Assembly (NCBI RefSeq): GCF_004798585.1
Contig: NZ_PPXQ01000016.1
Coordinates: 1-64,000, forward strand
Source of the DNA: Massilia sp. Mn16-1_5
GTDB lineage: Bacteria > Pseudomonadota > Gammaproteobacteria > Burkholderiales > Burkholderiaceae_D
DNA length: 64,000 nucleotides
Reading direction: 5' to 3'
Shown here: positions 1 through 8,205 of the stretch, in pieces
How positions within the stretch are numbered: position 1 is the stretch's first letter
Layout of the letters: each line of letters starts with the position of its first letter
The notes under the pieces: model-generated
Told to the model about the DNA's origin: nothing
Databases searched by the model: none
What the model saw: the letters and a program-made list of their open reading frames with translations, nothing else
Translations under genes and position numbers: made by a program

Positions 1-1825
1 GCTGGCCGGGTGGCGGCGCCGGGGCGGCGGCGGCGGGGGCCGGCGCAGGAGCCGGAGCGGGCGGCGGTGCAGGGCGCGGTGGCGGTGGCGTCACCGCCGT
101 CACGACCGGCCGCGGCATCTGTGCCTGCGCATGGGCGCGCGCGGCTGCCGCCTCCATTGCCGCGCCCACGCTGCCGCGCGCGCCGAACGGCGCCGACGGC
201 TGCGGCTGTGGTTGCGGCTGAGGCTGCGTCTCGCGCTCGGCACGCTGCTGGAAGCGCTGGCGCCGGCCATCCTCGAAGGCCTCGCGTGCCTCGCGCTGGG
301 GCCAGTCGCGCTGGAGTTGCGGTGGCGGCGAGGTGATCACGCCCGGCTGGCGCACGAAGCCCGATTGCGGCGGCGGCGATTGCACGAAGGAGGGCGGCGG
401 CGTGGTCGTTACCGGGGCCGGCTGGGGTCCCGCCTGGCGGCGCCAGCCGTCGTGCCCATCGTGCCCATCACGATCATTGCGCCGGCCGTCCGGACGGCCA
501 TCGCCGTCGCGGTCGCGCCGTTCCCAGCGGCCATCGCGGCCATCATTACGGCGTGCATCGTCCTGGCCACGCTCGCGCCAGTGACGCGGCGCCGGCGGCA
601 GCGCGCCGGGCGCCCCTTGCCAGTTGGCCGGCGGGCGCACCAGCGCATCGTGTCTGACCACGACTTCGCCGCGGCCGCCGAAGCGGTCTTGCGGCACCAC
701 GGTCAGGCCACGCTGGCGGTAATCATGACGGCCGTCGCGCTTGCCGTCATATTTGCCCTCATGCGGATTCAGGCGGCGCAGGTAGCGGTCCGACAGCCGG
801 TAGCCGGGCACGAAGCGGTCATACGGCGAGAGCGGATACCAGCCCTGGGCGATGGTATTCACGCCGATGCTCCAGCCGGCGCCGCCGACCCAGCCGACCA
901 GGGCCGGTGCCCACACCGGGTAGCGTTCGAGCCGGCCCGGAGCCCAGCCCCAGCGGTTGTTGAGCTGCACCCAGCGTCCATAATGGAAGGGCGCATAGCC
1001 CCAGGGCGCGTTGTCGACCCAGGTCCAGCCCCAGGGAGAAATCCAGGTCCAGCGGCCGTCGCGGTAGGGCACCCAGCTCGAGGAAACGGCAGGCAGCCAG
1101 ACGCTGCCGTATTCGCTGTTCTCAGTCCAGCTGCCGTAGCGGTCCAGGTCTTCGTAACCGGTCATCTCGGCCGGCACATAACGGGTGGCGCGTACGGAAT
1201 CGAATTCGCGGTCGCGCAGGGCTGCCCAGTCGTCGAAGGCATCCGTCATCGCCTGGGTCATGCGCAGGTCGAGGCCCTGCATCTCGGCGCTGCGGCCGCT
1301 GCGCACGGTCAGGCGTTCGCCATTGCCCTCGACCACGGCGACGCCGTCGAACACGCGGATGCTGCTGGTGTCCTGCATGCGTTCGGCGTCGATGCGCAGG
1401 CGGCCCGGCTGCTGCAGCAGCACGCGCGTTTGCGGGGTGGTCAGTTCGAAGCCGGCCGCGACTTCCGCGTTGACGACGCGGATGCTGGCGCTGCCGTAGT
1501 GCAGGCGCAGGCGCAGTTTCTCGTCGTCGAGCTGGACGACTTCCAGGGCCGAGTCACCGTCGAGGCGGATCGCGCTCGAGCCGATCCGCAATTCGGTGCG
1601 GGCGCCGGGGGCCGTGGAGATGGTCTGGTTCGAGGTGACCGGCCAGTTCACCAGCGCGGTATTGGCGACTTCGCCTTCGCTGCTGACGCTGACCTGCCCC
1701 TGGGTGAGAGATACGCGCCCGACCCGGGCCGGCGGGTCTTCCTGCGCCAGGGCAGTCGTAGAACACAAGGTGGAACACACCGCCAGCGCCAGCAGCGTTG
1801 CGGACTTCATCGAACGGAGGTTCAT
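1..1825 (-). CDS. DUF6600 domain protein (FecR-like), C-terminus cut by window edge
   Basis: The reading frame is open from 1825 to the left edge (about 608 codons), so the C-terminus is missing. A GGAG six bases upstream favours this ATG over the ATG immediately before it. The protein starts with a signal peptide ending in ALA-QE, so it is exported. Residues about 35-190 look like a FecR-type beta domain. Next comes the Trp/Gly/Tyr-rich segment typical of DUF6600 (repeated WGW, WGYAPFHYGRW). The rest is a low-complexity tail: an Arg/Asp/Gly-rich stretch, then Pro/Gln/Ala-rich sequence. Proteins of this type are exported and of unknown function. The family call comes from the Trp-rich segment and the fold order, and no biochemical role can be given. 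Confidence 0.8.
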   Translation of the reverse strand, partial: MNLRSMKSATLLALAVCSTLCSTTALAQEDPPARVGRVSLTQGQVSVSSEGEVANTALVNWPVTSNQTISTAPGARTELRIGSSAIRLDGDSALEVVQLDDEKLRLRLHYGSASIRVVNAEVAAGFELTTPQTRVLLQQPGRLRIDAERMQDTSSIRVFDGVAVVEGNGERLTVRSGRSAEMQGLDLRMTQAMTDAFDDWAALRDREFDSVRATRYVPAEMTGYEDLDRYGSWTENSEYGSVWLPAVSSSWVPYRDGRWTWISPWGWTWVDNAPWGYAPFHYGRWVQLNNRWGWAPGRLERYPVWAPALVGWVGGAGWSIGVNTIAQGWYPLSPYDRFVPGYRLSDRYLRRLNPHEGKYDGKRDGRHDYRQRGLTVVPQDRFGGRGEVVVRHDALVRPPANWQGAPGALPPAPRHWRERGQDDARRNDGRDGRWERRDRDGDGRPDGRRNDRDGHDGHDGWRRQAGPQPAPVTTTPPPSFVQSPPPQSGFVRQPGVITSPPPQLQRDWPQREAREAFEDGRRQRFQQRAERETQPQPQPQPQPSAPFGARGSVGAAMEAAAARAHAQAQMPRPVVTAVTPPPPRPAPPPAPAPAPAPAAAAPAPPPGQ

Positions 1826-1945
1826 CATGGGCTCCAGGCGGGTGGGACGGAATGCGTCGACCTGATTACACCGCAAGCACCCAGGCCACGACAATCGGGG
1901 TTACAGTCGGTTGCAACTCATATACAACCGATACATGAGGCTGCC

Positions 1946-2584
1946 TCAGGCGGCGGCGCGCTTCACGAAGAACAGCATCGATCCGACCACCACCAATACG
2001 GCGCCGAAGAAGCGGTTCTGGATGCGCATCGCGCGCGGATCGCGGAACAAGCGCTGCATCGACGCGGCCAGCGTCGCATAGCCGTGCATCACCAGGCTGT
2101 CGATGGTGACCATGGTCACGCCCAGGATCAGCAGCTGCGGCAGCAGCGGCGCGTCTTTCGAGATGAACTGCGGCAGCACCGCGACCATGAAGATGATGCC
2201 CTTCGGATTGGTCGCATTCGTCAGGAAGCCGGTCAGCACGCGCTTGCCGAAGGAAGGATGGGCGGCGAGACCCGCGCTGCTGGCCTGCGGGCCGGACTGG
2301 TCCTTCGAGCGCCATTGCGACACGCCCAGGTAAATCAGGTACAGCGCACCGACCACCTTGACGACGAAGAAAGCCGTGGGCGAGGCCAGCAGCAGCGAGC
2401 CGACGCCGGCGCCGGCGATCGCCAGCACCAGGATCAGGCCGATCTGTAGGCCGAGCACGGTGGCGCTGGCCTTTTTGACGCCATAGGCCAGGCCGTGCGA
2501 CATCGACAGCACGGCGCCGGAACCGGGAGAAATGGCGATCACGGTGCCAGCGATGACGAAGGCGATCCAGGTGGCGAAGGACAT
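1946..2584 (-). CDS. LysE/RhtB family amino-acid exporter
   Basis: A 212-residue polytopic inner-membrane protein of the usual LysE/RhtB length. The N-terminus carries the family hallmark SPGSGAVLSMSHGLAYG after the first transmembrane segment. The middle contains GFLTNATNPKG, the conserved loop before the second helical bundle. The family exports amino acids or small metabolites by proton exchange, and the substrate here cannot be read from sequence. An upstream in-frame ATG would add 20 polar residues before the first membrane helix, so the internal ATG was chosen. It lies between the exported DUF6600 gene and HU on the same strand, with gaps too large to prove an operon. Confidence 0.85.
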   Translation of the reverse strand: MSFATWIAFVIAGTVIAISPGSGAVLSMSHGLAYGVKKASATVLGLQIGLILVLAIAGAGVGSLLLASPTAFFVVKVVGALYLIYLGVSQWRSKDQSGPQASSAGLAAHPSFGKRVLTGFLTNATNPKGIIFMVAVLPQFISKDAPLLPQLLILGVTMVTIDSLVMHGYATLAASMQRLFRDPRAMRIQNRFFGAVLVVVGSMLFFVKRAAA

Positions 2585-2671
2585 GGGGAGAATTCGGGGA
2601 AACTGAAAAGACGGATGGCGCGCGGCTTCATGCCGCGGCGCCATGACCGGATGCCCAAAGGGCGTGCGGGT

Positions 2672-2956
2672 TTACTTCTTGCGCGGATTAACGGCAGTCT
2701 TCAGGGTAGCGCCAGCCGAGAAACGCGGGGTCTTCGATGCGCCGATCTTGATGACTTCGCCCGTTGCCGGGTTGCGGCCCTTGCGCGCTGCGCGCTTGGT
2801 CACCGAGAAGGTGCCGAAGCCGGTGATGCCGACCGTGTCGCCTTTTTTCAGACGCTCAGTGATGATCTCGATGATCGTGTTGACCGCGTTGTTGGCCGCA
2901 GTGCCCGACATCTCGGTACGCTTGGCAAATTCCGCGATCAGTTCGCCTTTTTTCAT
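2672..2956 (-). CDS. hup: HU family DNA-binding protein
   Basis: A 94-residue nucleoid protein. It begins MKKGELIAEFAKRTEMS and carries the diagnostic HU/IHF signature GFGTFSVTKRAARKGRNPATGE, followed by a Lys/Arg-rich end. HU dimers bend DNA through beta arms tipped by a proline, and the RNPATG segment is that arm tip. The start is fixed by a strong GGAGG four bases before the ATG; a longer frame upstream has no ribosome site. A promoter-like pair lies about 30 bp upstream. HU and IHF chains are homologous. The arm sequence and solo context favour HU, but an HU-alpha versus beta assignment is not possible. Confidence 0.92.
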   Translation of the reverse strand: MKKGELIAEFAKRTEMSGTAANNAVNTIIEIITERLKKGDTVGITGFGTFSVTKRAARKGRNPATGEVIKIGASKTPRFSAGATLKTAVNPRKK

Positions 2957-2983
2957 GGTGCCTCCGGGGTTGAAAGAGCGGAA

Positions 2984-3012
2984 AGAGTAGCACAAATGTT
3001 TGCCACATGTAA
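2984..3012 (-). promoter_or_regulatory. candidate sigma-70 promoter of the HU gene
   Basis: On the minus strand TTACAT (3012-3007) and TACTCT (2989-2984) are separated by 17 bp. The pair lies about 28 bp ahead of the HU start codon and its strong ribosome site. The spacing is ideal but both hexamers are imperfect. Confidence 0.45.
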
Positions 3013-3045
3013 CTTTCTCGCGCCTATATATCCCCGTGTTGCACC

Positions 3046-3070
3046 AATGCCCGTTTTTTCGGGCATTTTT
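3046..3070. terminator. hairpin with U-tract between HU and the RHH gene
   Basis: AATGCCCG-TTTTTT-CGGGCATT is a perfect 8-bp stem followed by TTT on the plus strand. The T-tract orientation suits a plus-strand transcript, yet no plus-strand gene lies upstream. It may act on the minus-strand RHH transcript as a hairpin only. Confidence 0.4.
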
Positions 3071-3082
3071 AAAGCGAGCCTG

Positions 3083-3310
3083 TCAGAGCAGGCTCGGTTC
3101 GGCGCCGGCTGCCGCGAGGCGGGTGCGCAGGGCGGCGTTGATCAGGGTCTGGTAGCCGGTGCCGCAGCGCTCGGACAGATTGCGGAACTCGTTCAGCACC
3201 TCGTCGTCGAGGTAGATCGTGATGCGCGTCTTGCGCTTCGGCGGGCGCGTGCGGCGCAGCGGGGCGGCATTCTGGGGTTGGCTCGGGTTCAGGGTCGAGG
3301 TCGGTATCAT
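3083..3310 (-). CDS. small ribbon-helix-helix protein, BrnA/CopG-like
   Basis: A protein of about 75 residues. The C-terminal half reads KTRITIYLDDEVLNEFRNLS followed by GYQTLINAALRTRL, which matches the beta-strand and two-helix pattern of ribbon-helix-helix DNA-binding proteins, especially the BrnA (DUF4415) antitoxin group with its GYQTxINAxLR motif. The N-terminal 30 residues are Pro/Arg-rich and probably disordered. GGAG six bases upstream picks this ATG; two other in-frame ATGs lie 6 and 12 bases earlier. BrnA proteins usually follow a BrnT toxin gene, but no BrnT-like frame is visible next to it. It may therefore be an orphan regulator rather than an antitoxin. Confidence 0.65.
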   Translation of the reverse strand: MIPTSTLNPSQPQNAAPLRRTRPPKRKTRITIYLDDEVLNEFRNLSERCGTGYQTLINAALRTRLAAAGAEPSLL

Positions 3311-3513
3311 CGTCATCTCCATCGGCAAAGGCGAGGCTGGCGTACCGCAGCCTTCGATACTGACTATACGTATCTGTCGACCGGGCCGCGCGGCGAAAGC
3401 GACGAGCTGCAGATTTTCGGGCCTGAAGCGCAATTTATCGCGCTGAACCGTGTGCCCGCGGCCTCCGCGCTCGGTTAAGATGCTGCCATATTGCTAATTC
3501 TCAGGAGTACTCC

Positions 3514-4461
3514 ATGGCTGCAGGCAGTTTGCTCGCGTTACTCGACGACATCGCTACCGTCCTCGACGACGTCACCGTGATGAGCAAGGTGGCGGCCAAG
3601 AAGACCGCCGGCGTGCTCGGCGACGATCTGGCATTGAATGCGCAGCAGGTCACGGGCGTCGACTCCTCGCGCGAGCTGCCGGTGGTCTGGGCCGTGGCCA
3701 AAGGTTCGCTGATGAACAAGGCGATCCTGGTACCGGCCGCGCTGCTGATCTCGGCCTTCGTGCCCTGGCTGATCATTCCATTGCTGATGATCGGCGGCGC
3801 CTTCCTGTGCTTCGAAGGCGCTGAAAAACTGGCCCATAAATTCCTGCACAGCCCGGAAGAAGATGCGGCCCACAAGGAAGAGCTGGCCAGGGCGCTGGCC
3901 GACCAGAACGTCGACATGTGCGCCCTCGAGAAGGACAAGATCAAGGGCGCGGTGCGCACCGATTTCATCCTCTCGGCCGAAATCATCGTCATCTCGCTGG
4001 GCACGGTGTCGCAGATGCCGTTCATGCAGCAATTGGCGGTGCTGATCATCATTGCGCTGGTGATGACGATCGGCGTCTATGGTCTGGTCGCCGGGATCGT
4101 CAAGATCGACGATGCCGGGCTGTATCTGAGCAAAAAGACGAGCGGTTTCGCACGCAGCCTGGGCGGCATGCTGCTGGCCCTGGCGCCGCGCCTGATGAAA
4201 TTCCTGTCGATCGTCGGCACGGCGGCCATGTTCATGGTCGGCGGCGGCATCATCAGCCACAACTGGGAAGCGCTGCACCACTATTCCGAAGGCCTGGCGA
4301 CGGCGATGGGCGAAGTGCCGGCCATCGGCGGCATGCTGCACGCGATCGGGCCGGTCGTCTTCGATGCCCTGGTCGGGGTTCTGGTCGGCGTGCTGGTCGT
4401 GATTGTCGTCACCCTCGTCAACAAGCTGCGCGGCAAAAAGGAGACGGCTGCGGCCCATTGA
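3514..4461 (+). CDS. DUF808 (YedI-like) membrane protein
   Basis: A 315-residue protein matching the DUF808/YedI family in length and landmarks. The N-terminus ([20 protein letters not shown]) continues into the conserved [16 protein letters not shown] stretch. A hydrophobic hairpin with a [12 protein letters not shown] motif sits around residues 75-105, and several more membrane segments follow. The family is widespread in proteobacteria and has no established function. CAGGAG precedes the ATG. The gene stands alone between divergent or differently oriented neighbours, so its context gives no functional hint. Confidence 0.85.
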   Translation: MAAGSLLALLDDIATVLDDVTVMSKVAAKKTAGVLGDDLALNAQQVTGVDSSRELPVVWAVAKGSLMNKAILVPAALLISAFVPWLIIPLLMIGGAFLCFEGAEKLAHKFLHSPEEDAAHKEELARALADQNVDMCALEKDKIKGAVRTDFILSAEIIVISLGTVSQMPFMQQLAVLIIIALVMTIGVYGLVAGIVKIDDAGLYLSKKTSGFARSLGGMLLALAPRLMKFLSIVGTAAMFMVGGGIISHNWEALHHYSEGLATAMGEVPAIGGMLHAIGPVVFDALVGVLVGVLVVIVVTLVNKLRGKKETAAAH

Positions 4462-4551
4462 AACCTTTGCTGCACTGCAATGCCGATTTTCCTTACGCCA
4501 GCCTGACGTAAAGACAACTGTTGCATTTCGGTCTATCGCACTCCTTGCAAA

Positions 4552-4580
4552 TTGACATGCTCGGGTGCGCCCTCCAGACT
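4552..4580 (+). promoter_or_regulatory. possible promoter of the TonB-dependent receptor
   Basis: A perfect TTGACA at 4552-4557 is followed after 17 bp by CAGACT, a weak -10. It lies 45 bp ahead of the receptor start. The -35 box is the only strong part. Confidence 0.25.
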
Positions 4581-4624
4581 GGACTGAGCCATAGCCGTTC
4601 AGACCACCTTGTGAGGGAAGATCC

Positions 4625-7111
4625 ATGCAAAGAAACACGAAGAAAACGGTGCTGTCCCTGTCGATCGCCGCGATGTTTGCAGGCTCGGCCTACGCCCAGG
4701 AAAACACCAGTACCGAAAGCAGCGCCGCCACCGTCGTCGTCACCGGTACCCGCGTGGCCAACCGCAGTGCGCTCGACACCGCCGCCGCGGTCGACATCAT
4801 CTCGGCCGACACCCTGAAAAATACCGGCACCACCGAGATGAACCAGGCGCTGTCGATTGCATTACCTTCCCTGAACTTCCCGCGTCCTTCGCTGACCGAC
4901 GGCACGGATACGATCCGCCCGGCCACGCTGCGCGGCATGGCGCCCGACCAGACCCTGGTGCTGGTGAACTCGAAGCGCCGTCATTCCTCCGCCCTGGTCA
5001 ACCTGAACGGTTCCGTCGGCCGCGGCTCGGCGGCCGTCGACATGAACACGATCCCGACCGCGATCGTGAAAAACATCGAGGTGCTGCGCGACGGCGCCGC
5101 CGCCCAGTACGGCTCGGACGCCATCTCCGGCGTCGTCAATCTGCGCCTGCGCACCGACCGCGACGGCGGCGAAGCGAGCGTCACCTATGGCGCGCGCTTC
5201 ACCGAATACGACCTGTTCAACGACGTGCCCCCGGCCGGCGGCACCTGGAGCGGCCCGGCCAAACGCGAGCGCACCGACGGCCAGAGCGCCACGGTCAGCG
5301 CCTGGAAAGGGCTGCCGCTCGGCGAGACCGGTCATCTGACGATCGCCGCCGAATACAAGGATCAATCGCGCACCGAGCGCGGCGGCTACGACATGCGCCA
5401 GCAATACCCGCGATTGGCCAACGGCGCCTTCGACCCGCGCGAAAACACGATCAATCGTTTCAATGCCTGGTACGGCGACCCGGAAATGCAGCAGACGACC
5501 CTGTTCGCGAATGCCGGCAACGACCTCGGCAACGGCATGAAGGCCTACGGCTGGGCCAGCTACCAGAAGCGCGAAGCACGTTCCAGCGGTTTCTTCCGCA
5601 CGGCGCGCGACGACCGCAACGTCATCTCCATCTATCCGGACGGCTTCCTGCCGGTGATCGCCCCGATCGTCGACGACTTTGCCCTGACCGGCGGCCTGAC
5701 CTGGACCATCGGCGACTGGGACCTCGACACCTCGCTCGGCTACGGCAAGAACAAGATGCAGTTCGAGATCCAGAACACGCTGAACCGCTCGATCGGCGCC
5801 AGCAGCAAGACCGAATTCGATGCCGGCGGCTTTTCCTACGACCAGCTGGTCTTCAACCTGACCGGTGTGCGCAAACTCGACGTCGCAGGTCTCTCGTCTC
5901 CGCTGAACATCGCGGTCGGCACCGAAGTGCGGCGCGAAGGCTACGAGTTGTTCGCCGGCGAGCGCGAGTCCTGGGATTACTTCGGCGAGCGCCTGGCCAG
6001 CGGCGCCCCGGCCGCACCGGGCGCCCAGGTGTTCCCGGGCTTCCGTCCGGCCAACGAAGTCGACACCCACCGCACCGCGGCCGGCGCCTTCGTCGATCTG
6101 GAGGCGAACATCACGCCGGAGCTGCTGGCATCGGCCGCCATCCGCGCGGAACATTATTCCGACTTCGGCAACAGCCTGGCCGGCAAACTGTCCGCCCGCT
6201 ACGACTTCACCAAGAGTTTTGCCTTGCGCGGCTCGCTGCAGAACGGCTTCCGCGCACCGTCGCCGCAGCAGCAGAACTTTACGTCGACCTCGACCAATTT
6301 CATCAACGGCGTGCCGTTCGAGATCACGACTTTTAAACCGACCGACCCGGTCGCCGTGGCGCTGGGCGCCCAGCCGCTCGACGCCGAAAAATCGGTGAAC
6401 CTGTCGCTCGGCGCGGTGCTGCGCTTCGACCGCATCAGCCTGACGGTGGACGCCTACCGTATTAAAATCCGCGACCGCATCGTGCTGTCGGAGAACCTGA
6501 CGCAAGCGAACGTGCGCGACTACATCGCCTCGCAAGGTTTCATCGGCGTGGGCGGCGGCCGCTTCTTCATCAACGGCGTCAACACCACCACCGACGGCGT
6601 CGACATCGTCATGAACTGGCCAGTGAATGCCGGCGCGGCAGGACGCTTCGACACCACGCTGGCGGCCAATTTCAACAGCACGGAAGTGACCAAGACCCCG
6701 GTCACGGCCCAGCTGGCGGCCCTGAATCCGGCGCCGGTGCTGTTCGACCGCGCCAACATCATCGCCATCGAAGAAGGCCAGCCGAAGAACAAGTTCAGCG
6801 CCAACCTGAACTGGAAACTGGGGCCTTGGGGCGCCACCGCGCGCGCCACGCGCTACGGCAAGACCATGACCCCGGGCACAACGGCCGCCTTCGACTTCCA
6901 GCTGGGTGCGAAGACCATCGTCGACCTCGAAGGCCGCTATGCGCTGACGCCGAAGCTGACCCTGGCCCTGGGTGCCGACAACGTCTTCGACCAGTATCCG
7001 GAAACGCTGCCGCCGGCCCTGAACACGACCGGCAACACGCCATTCTCGAACTACTCGCCGTTCGGCCGCTCGGGCCGCTTCGTCTACGCCCGCGCCAACT
7101 ACGCTTTTTAA
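4625..7111 (+). CDS. TonB-dependent outer-membrane receptor
   Basis: An 828-residue outer-membrane receptor for energy-dependent uptake. It has a signal peptide ending AYA-QE. A plug domain follows (residues about 35-180), with TVVVTGTRVANRS near the TonB-box position, LRGMAPDQTLVLVNSKRRH, and the plug-end motif NIEVLRDGAAAQYGSDAISG. A long beta-barrel ends in YARANYAF with the terminal Phe typical of barrel assembly. The substrate is unknown: no FecR/sigma pair, siderophore gene or ABC transporter is adjacent. A strong intrinsic terminator follows. The ATG is preceded by GAGGGAAG. Confidence 0.92.
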   Translation: MQRNTKKTVLSLSIAAMFAGSAYAQENTSTESSAATVVVTGTRVANRSALDTAAAVDIISADTLKNTGTTEMNQALSIALPSLNFPRPSLTDGTDTIRPATLRGMAPDQTLVLVNSKRRHSSALVNLNGSVGRGSAAVDMNTIPTAIVKNIEVLRDGAAAQYGSDAISGVVNLRLRTDRDGGEASVTYGARFTEYDLFNDVPPAGGTWSGPAKRERTDGQSATVSAWKGLPLGETGHLTIAAEYKDQSRTERGGYDMRQQYPRLANGAFDPRENTINRFNAWYGDPEMQQTTLFANAGNDLGNGMKAYGWASYQKREARSSGFFRTARDDRNVISIYPDGFLPVIAPIVDDFALTGGLTWTIGDWDLDTSLGYGKNKMQFEIQNTLNRSIGASSKTEFDAGGFSYDQLVFNLTGVRKLDVAGLSSPLNIAVGTEVRREGYELFAGERESWDYFGERLASGAPAAPGAQVFPGFRPANEVDTHRTAAGAFVDLEANITPELLASAAIRAEHYSDFGNSLAGKLSARYDFTKSFALRGSLQNGFRAPSPQQQNFTSTSTNFINGVPFEITTFKPTDPVAVALGAQPLDAEKSVNLSLGAVLRFDRISLTVDAYRIKIRDRIVLSENLTQANVRDYIASQGFIGVGGGRFFINGVNTTTDGVDIVMNWPVNAGAAGRFDTTLAANFNSTEVTKTPVTAQLAALNPAPVLFDRANIIAIEEGQPKNKFSANLNWKLGPWGATARATRYGKTMTPGTTAAFDFQLGAKTIVDLEGRYALTPKLTLALGADNVFDQYPETLPPALNTTGNTPFSNYSPFGRSGRFVYARANYAF

Positions 7112-7129
7112 GTTGAACCGAGGGTACTA

Positions 7130-7166
7130 AAACGCGCCCGGGGATTTTTTCCCGGGCGCGTTTTTT
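7130..7166. terminator. bidirectional intrinsic terminator
   Basis: AAAACGCGCCCGGG and CCCGGGCGCGTTTTTT form a near-perfect stem around a short T-rich loop, with A and T tracts on the two flanks. It serves the receptor gene on the plus strand and the small membrane protein on the minus strand, whose stop codon touches the T-tract. Confidence 0.9.
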
Positions 7167-7677
7167 ATTCGATGCTTGCCGGGATCTTCTCGCGCCGTCC
7201 TGCTGCGACCCCATCGCGCACGGCCCAGACCAGCGACAGCACAGACATCCCGGTCAGCACCCAGCTTGCCCAGCCGTAATCGACGCGCACCAGCGCCGTC
7301 GCGTCGGCATGCCACCACACCAGCGCATACCCGATCAGGGTGATCAAGACGCCGAGACTGATGAACAGCAGCAGGTGCAGCACGCGCTCGGGCACCGGCA
7401 GCACACGCGTATCGCCCTCGACAATGACGTCGTACGCGGAGACGATCACCTCCGCCAGCAGCAGCGCGGCAACGAACCAGACCCAGGCGCCGTGCCACTG
7501 GTACCAGGCCAGGCAGCCGAAGAGAAGGGCGAAGATCGTCTCGCGCGCGGCGTGCAGCGCTTCTTCGGACGCGGCGTCGCCCCGTTTCGGCAGCTTGGCC
7601 AGCAACTCGTGGTTGACGATGATGTCGAGAAAGCCCAGCCCGCCATGCAGCAGGAGCACATAGACATAGGGCGGCAT
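7165..7677 (-). CDS. hypothetical integral membrane protein
   Basis: 170 residues with about four predicted membrane helices: residues 3-22 (YVYVLLLHGGLGFLD), about 50-75 (FALLFGCLAW onward), about 98-120 (LLLFISLGVLITLIGY) and about 132-152. Acidic and basic residues sit in the loops between them. I do not recognise a family with certainty. The gene ends inside the terminator shared with the receptor gene. The next minus-strand gene is upstream and also encodes a small membrane protein, so the two may be co-transcribed across a 27-bp gap. Confidence 0.7.
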   Translation of the reverse strand: MPPYVYVLLLHGGLGFLDIIVNHELLAKLPKRGDAASEEALHAARETIFALLFGCLAWYQWHGAWVWFVAALLLAEVIVSAYDVIVEGDTRVLPVPERVLHLLLFISLGVLITLIGYALVWWHADATALVRVDYGWASWVLTGMSVLSLVWAVRDGVAAGRREKIPASIE

Positions 7678-7704
7678 GTTTTTCCCGTCTGCTCTAGACT
7701 GGGT

Positions 7705-8172
7705 TCAGTCGCGCCGCAGGACCATCGCGCCCAGCGCCAGGCCGACGGCGAAGGCGGCATACACGCCGGCCAGCGATTTTCTAGACAGGCGCTTCTCGTA
7801 GCCGGGCTTCAGGCGCTCGGGCGTCATCTTGTAATCGGCAAAGCAGGCGATCGCCGAGGTGGCGGCGGACGCGGCCAGGGTCACCCGCAAGTCCTTGTGG
7901 TCAAGCTTTTCTCCGGCCAGCTTTTCGAACAGGACCGACCAGAAGGTGGCGCTGAGGTGGTGGATCGCATAGCCGGTGATCGTGTATTTCAGCGAAAAAC
8001 CATCGTGCTCGGCCGCCTCGTCGCCCCAGATCCAGTGGCTGACGGCGTTCGTCGGCGCATAGGCGCTGCCGGCCTCGAGACGCCCGAGCAGGGCCAGGGC
8101 GGCGGTGGAAACGATGCTGGAAGCGGCGCCGCCGACCAGGCCGCGTTGCATGGAAGTTGACCAATCTGCCAT
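7705..8172 (-). CDS. hypothetical membrane protein
   Basis: About 155 residues with hydrophobic segments near residues 10-30 (GLVGGAASSIVSTAALALLG), around 60-85, around 100-118 and at the C-terminus (LAGVYAAFAVGLALGAMVL), followed by a short Arg/Asp tail. The chosen ATG has GAGG nine bases upstream; an ATG three codons earlier (8181) is the alternative. The start lies 33 bp from the divergent SDR/DoxX gene, so the two share a very short promoter region. No family is assigned. Confidence 0.65.
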   Translation of the reverse strand: MADWSTSMQRGLVGGAASSIVSTAALALLGRLEAGSAYAPTNAVSHWIWGDEAAEHDGFSLKYTITGYAIHHLSATFWSVLFEKLAGEKLDHKDLRVTLAASAATSAIACFADYKMTPERLKPGYEKRLSRKSLAGVYAAFAVGLALGAMVLRRD

Positions 8173-8205
8173 AGTGTTCATCCTCGACTCGGTGAAAGGA
8201 ATTGC

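Noticed and set aside
131-2449. Long plus-strand frame of 772 codons
   Set aside because: It is a shadow of the DUF6600 and LysE genes on the other strand. It is Arg/His/Ala-rich with no fold, which is typical of antisense frames in G+C-rich coding DNA.
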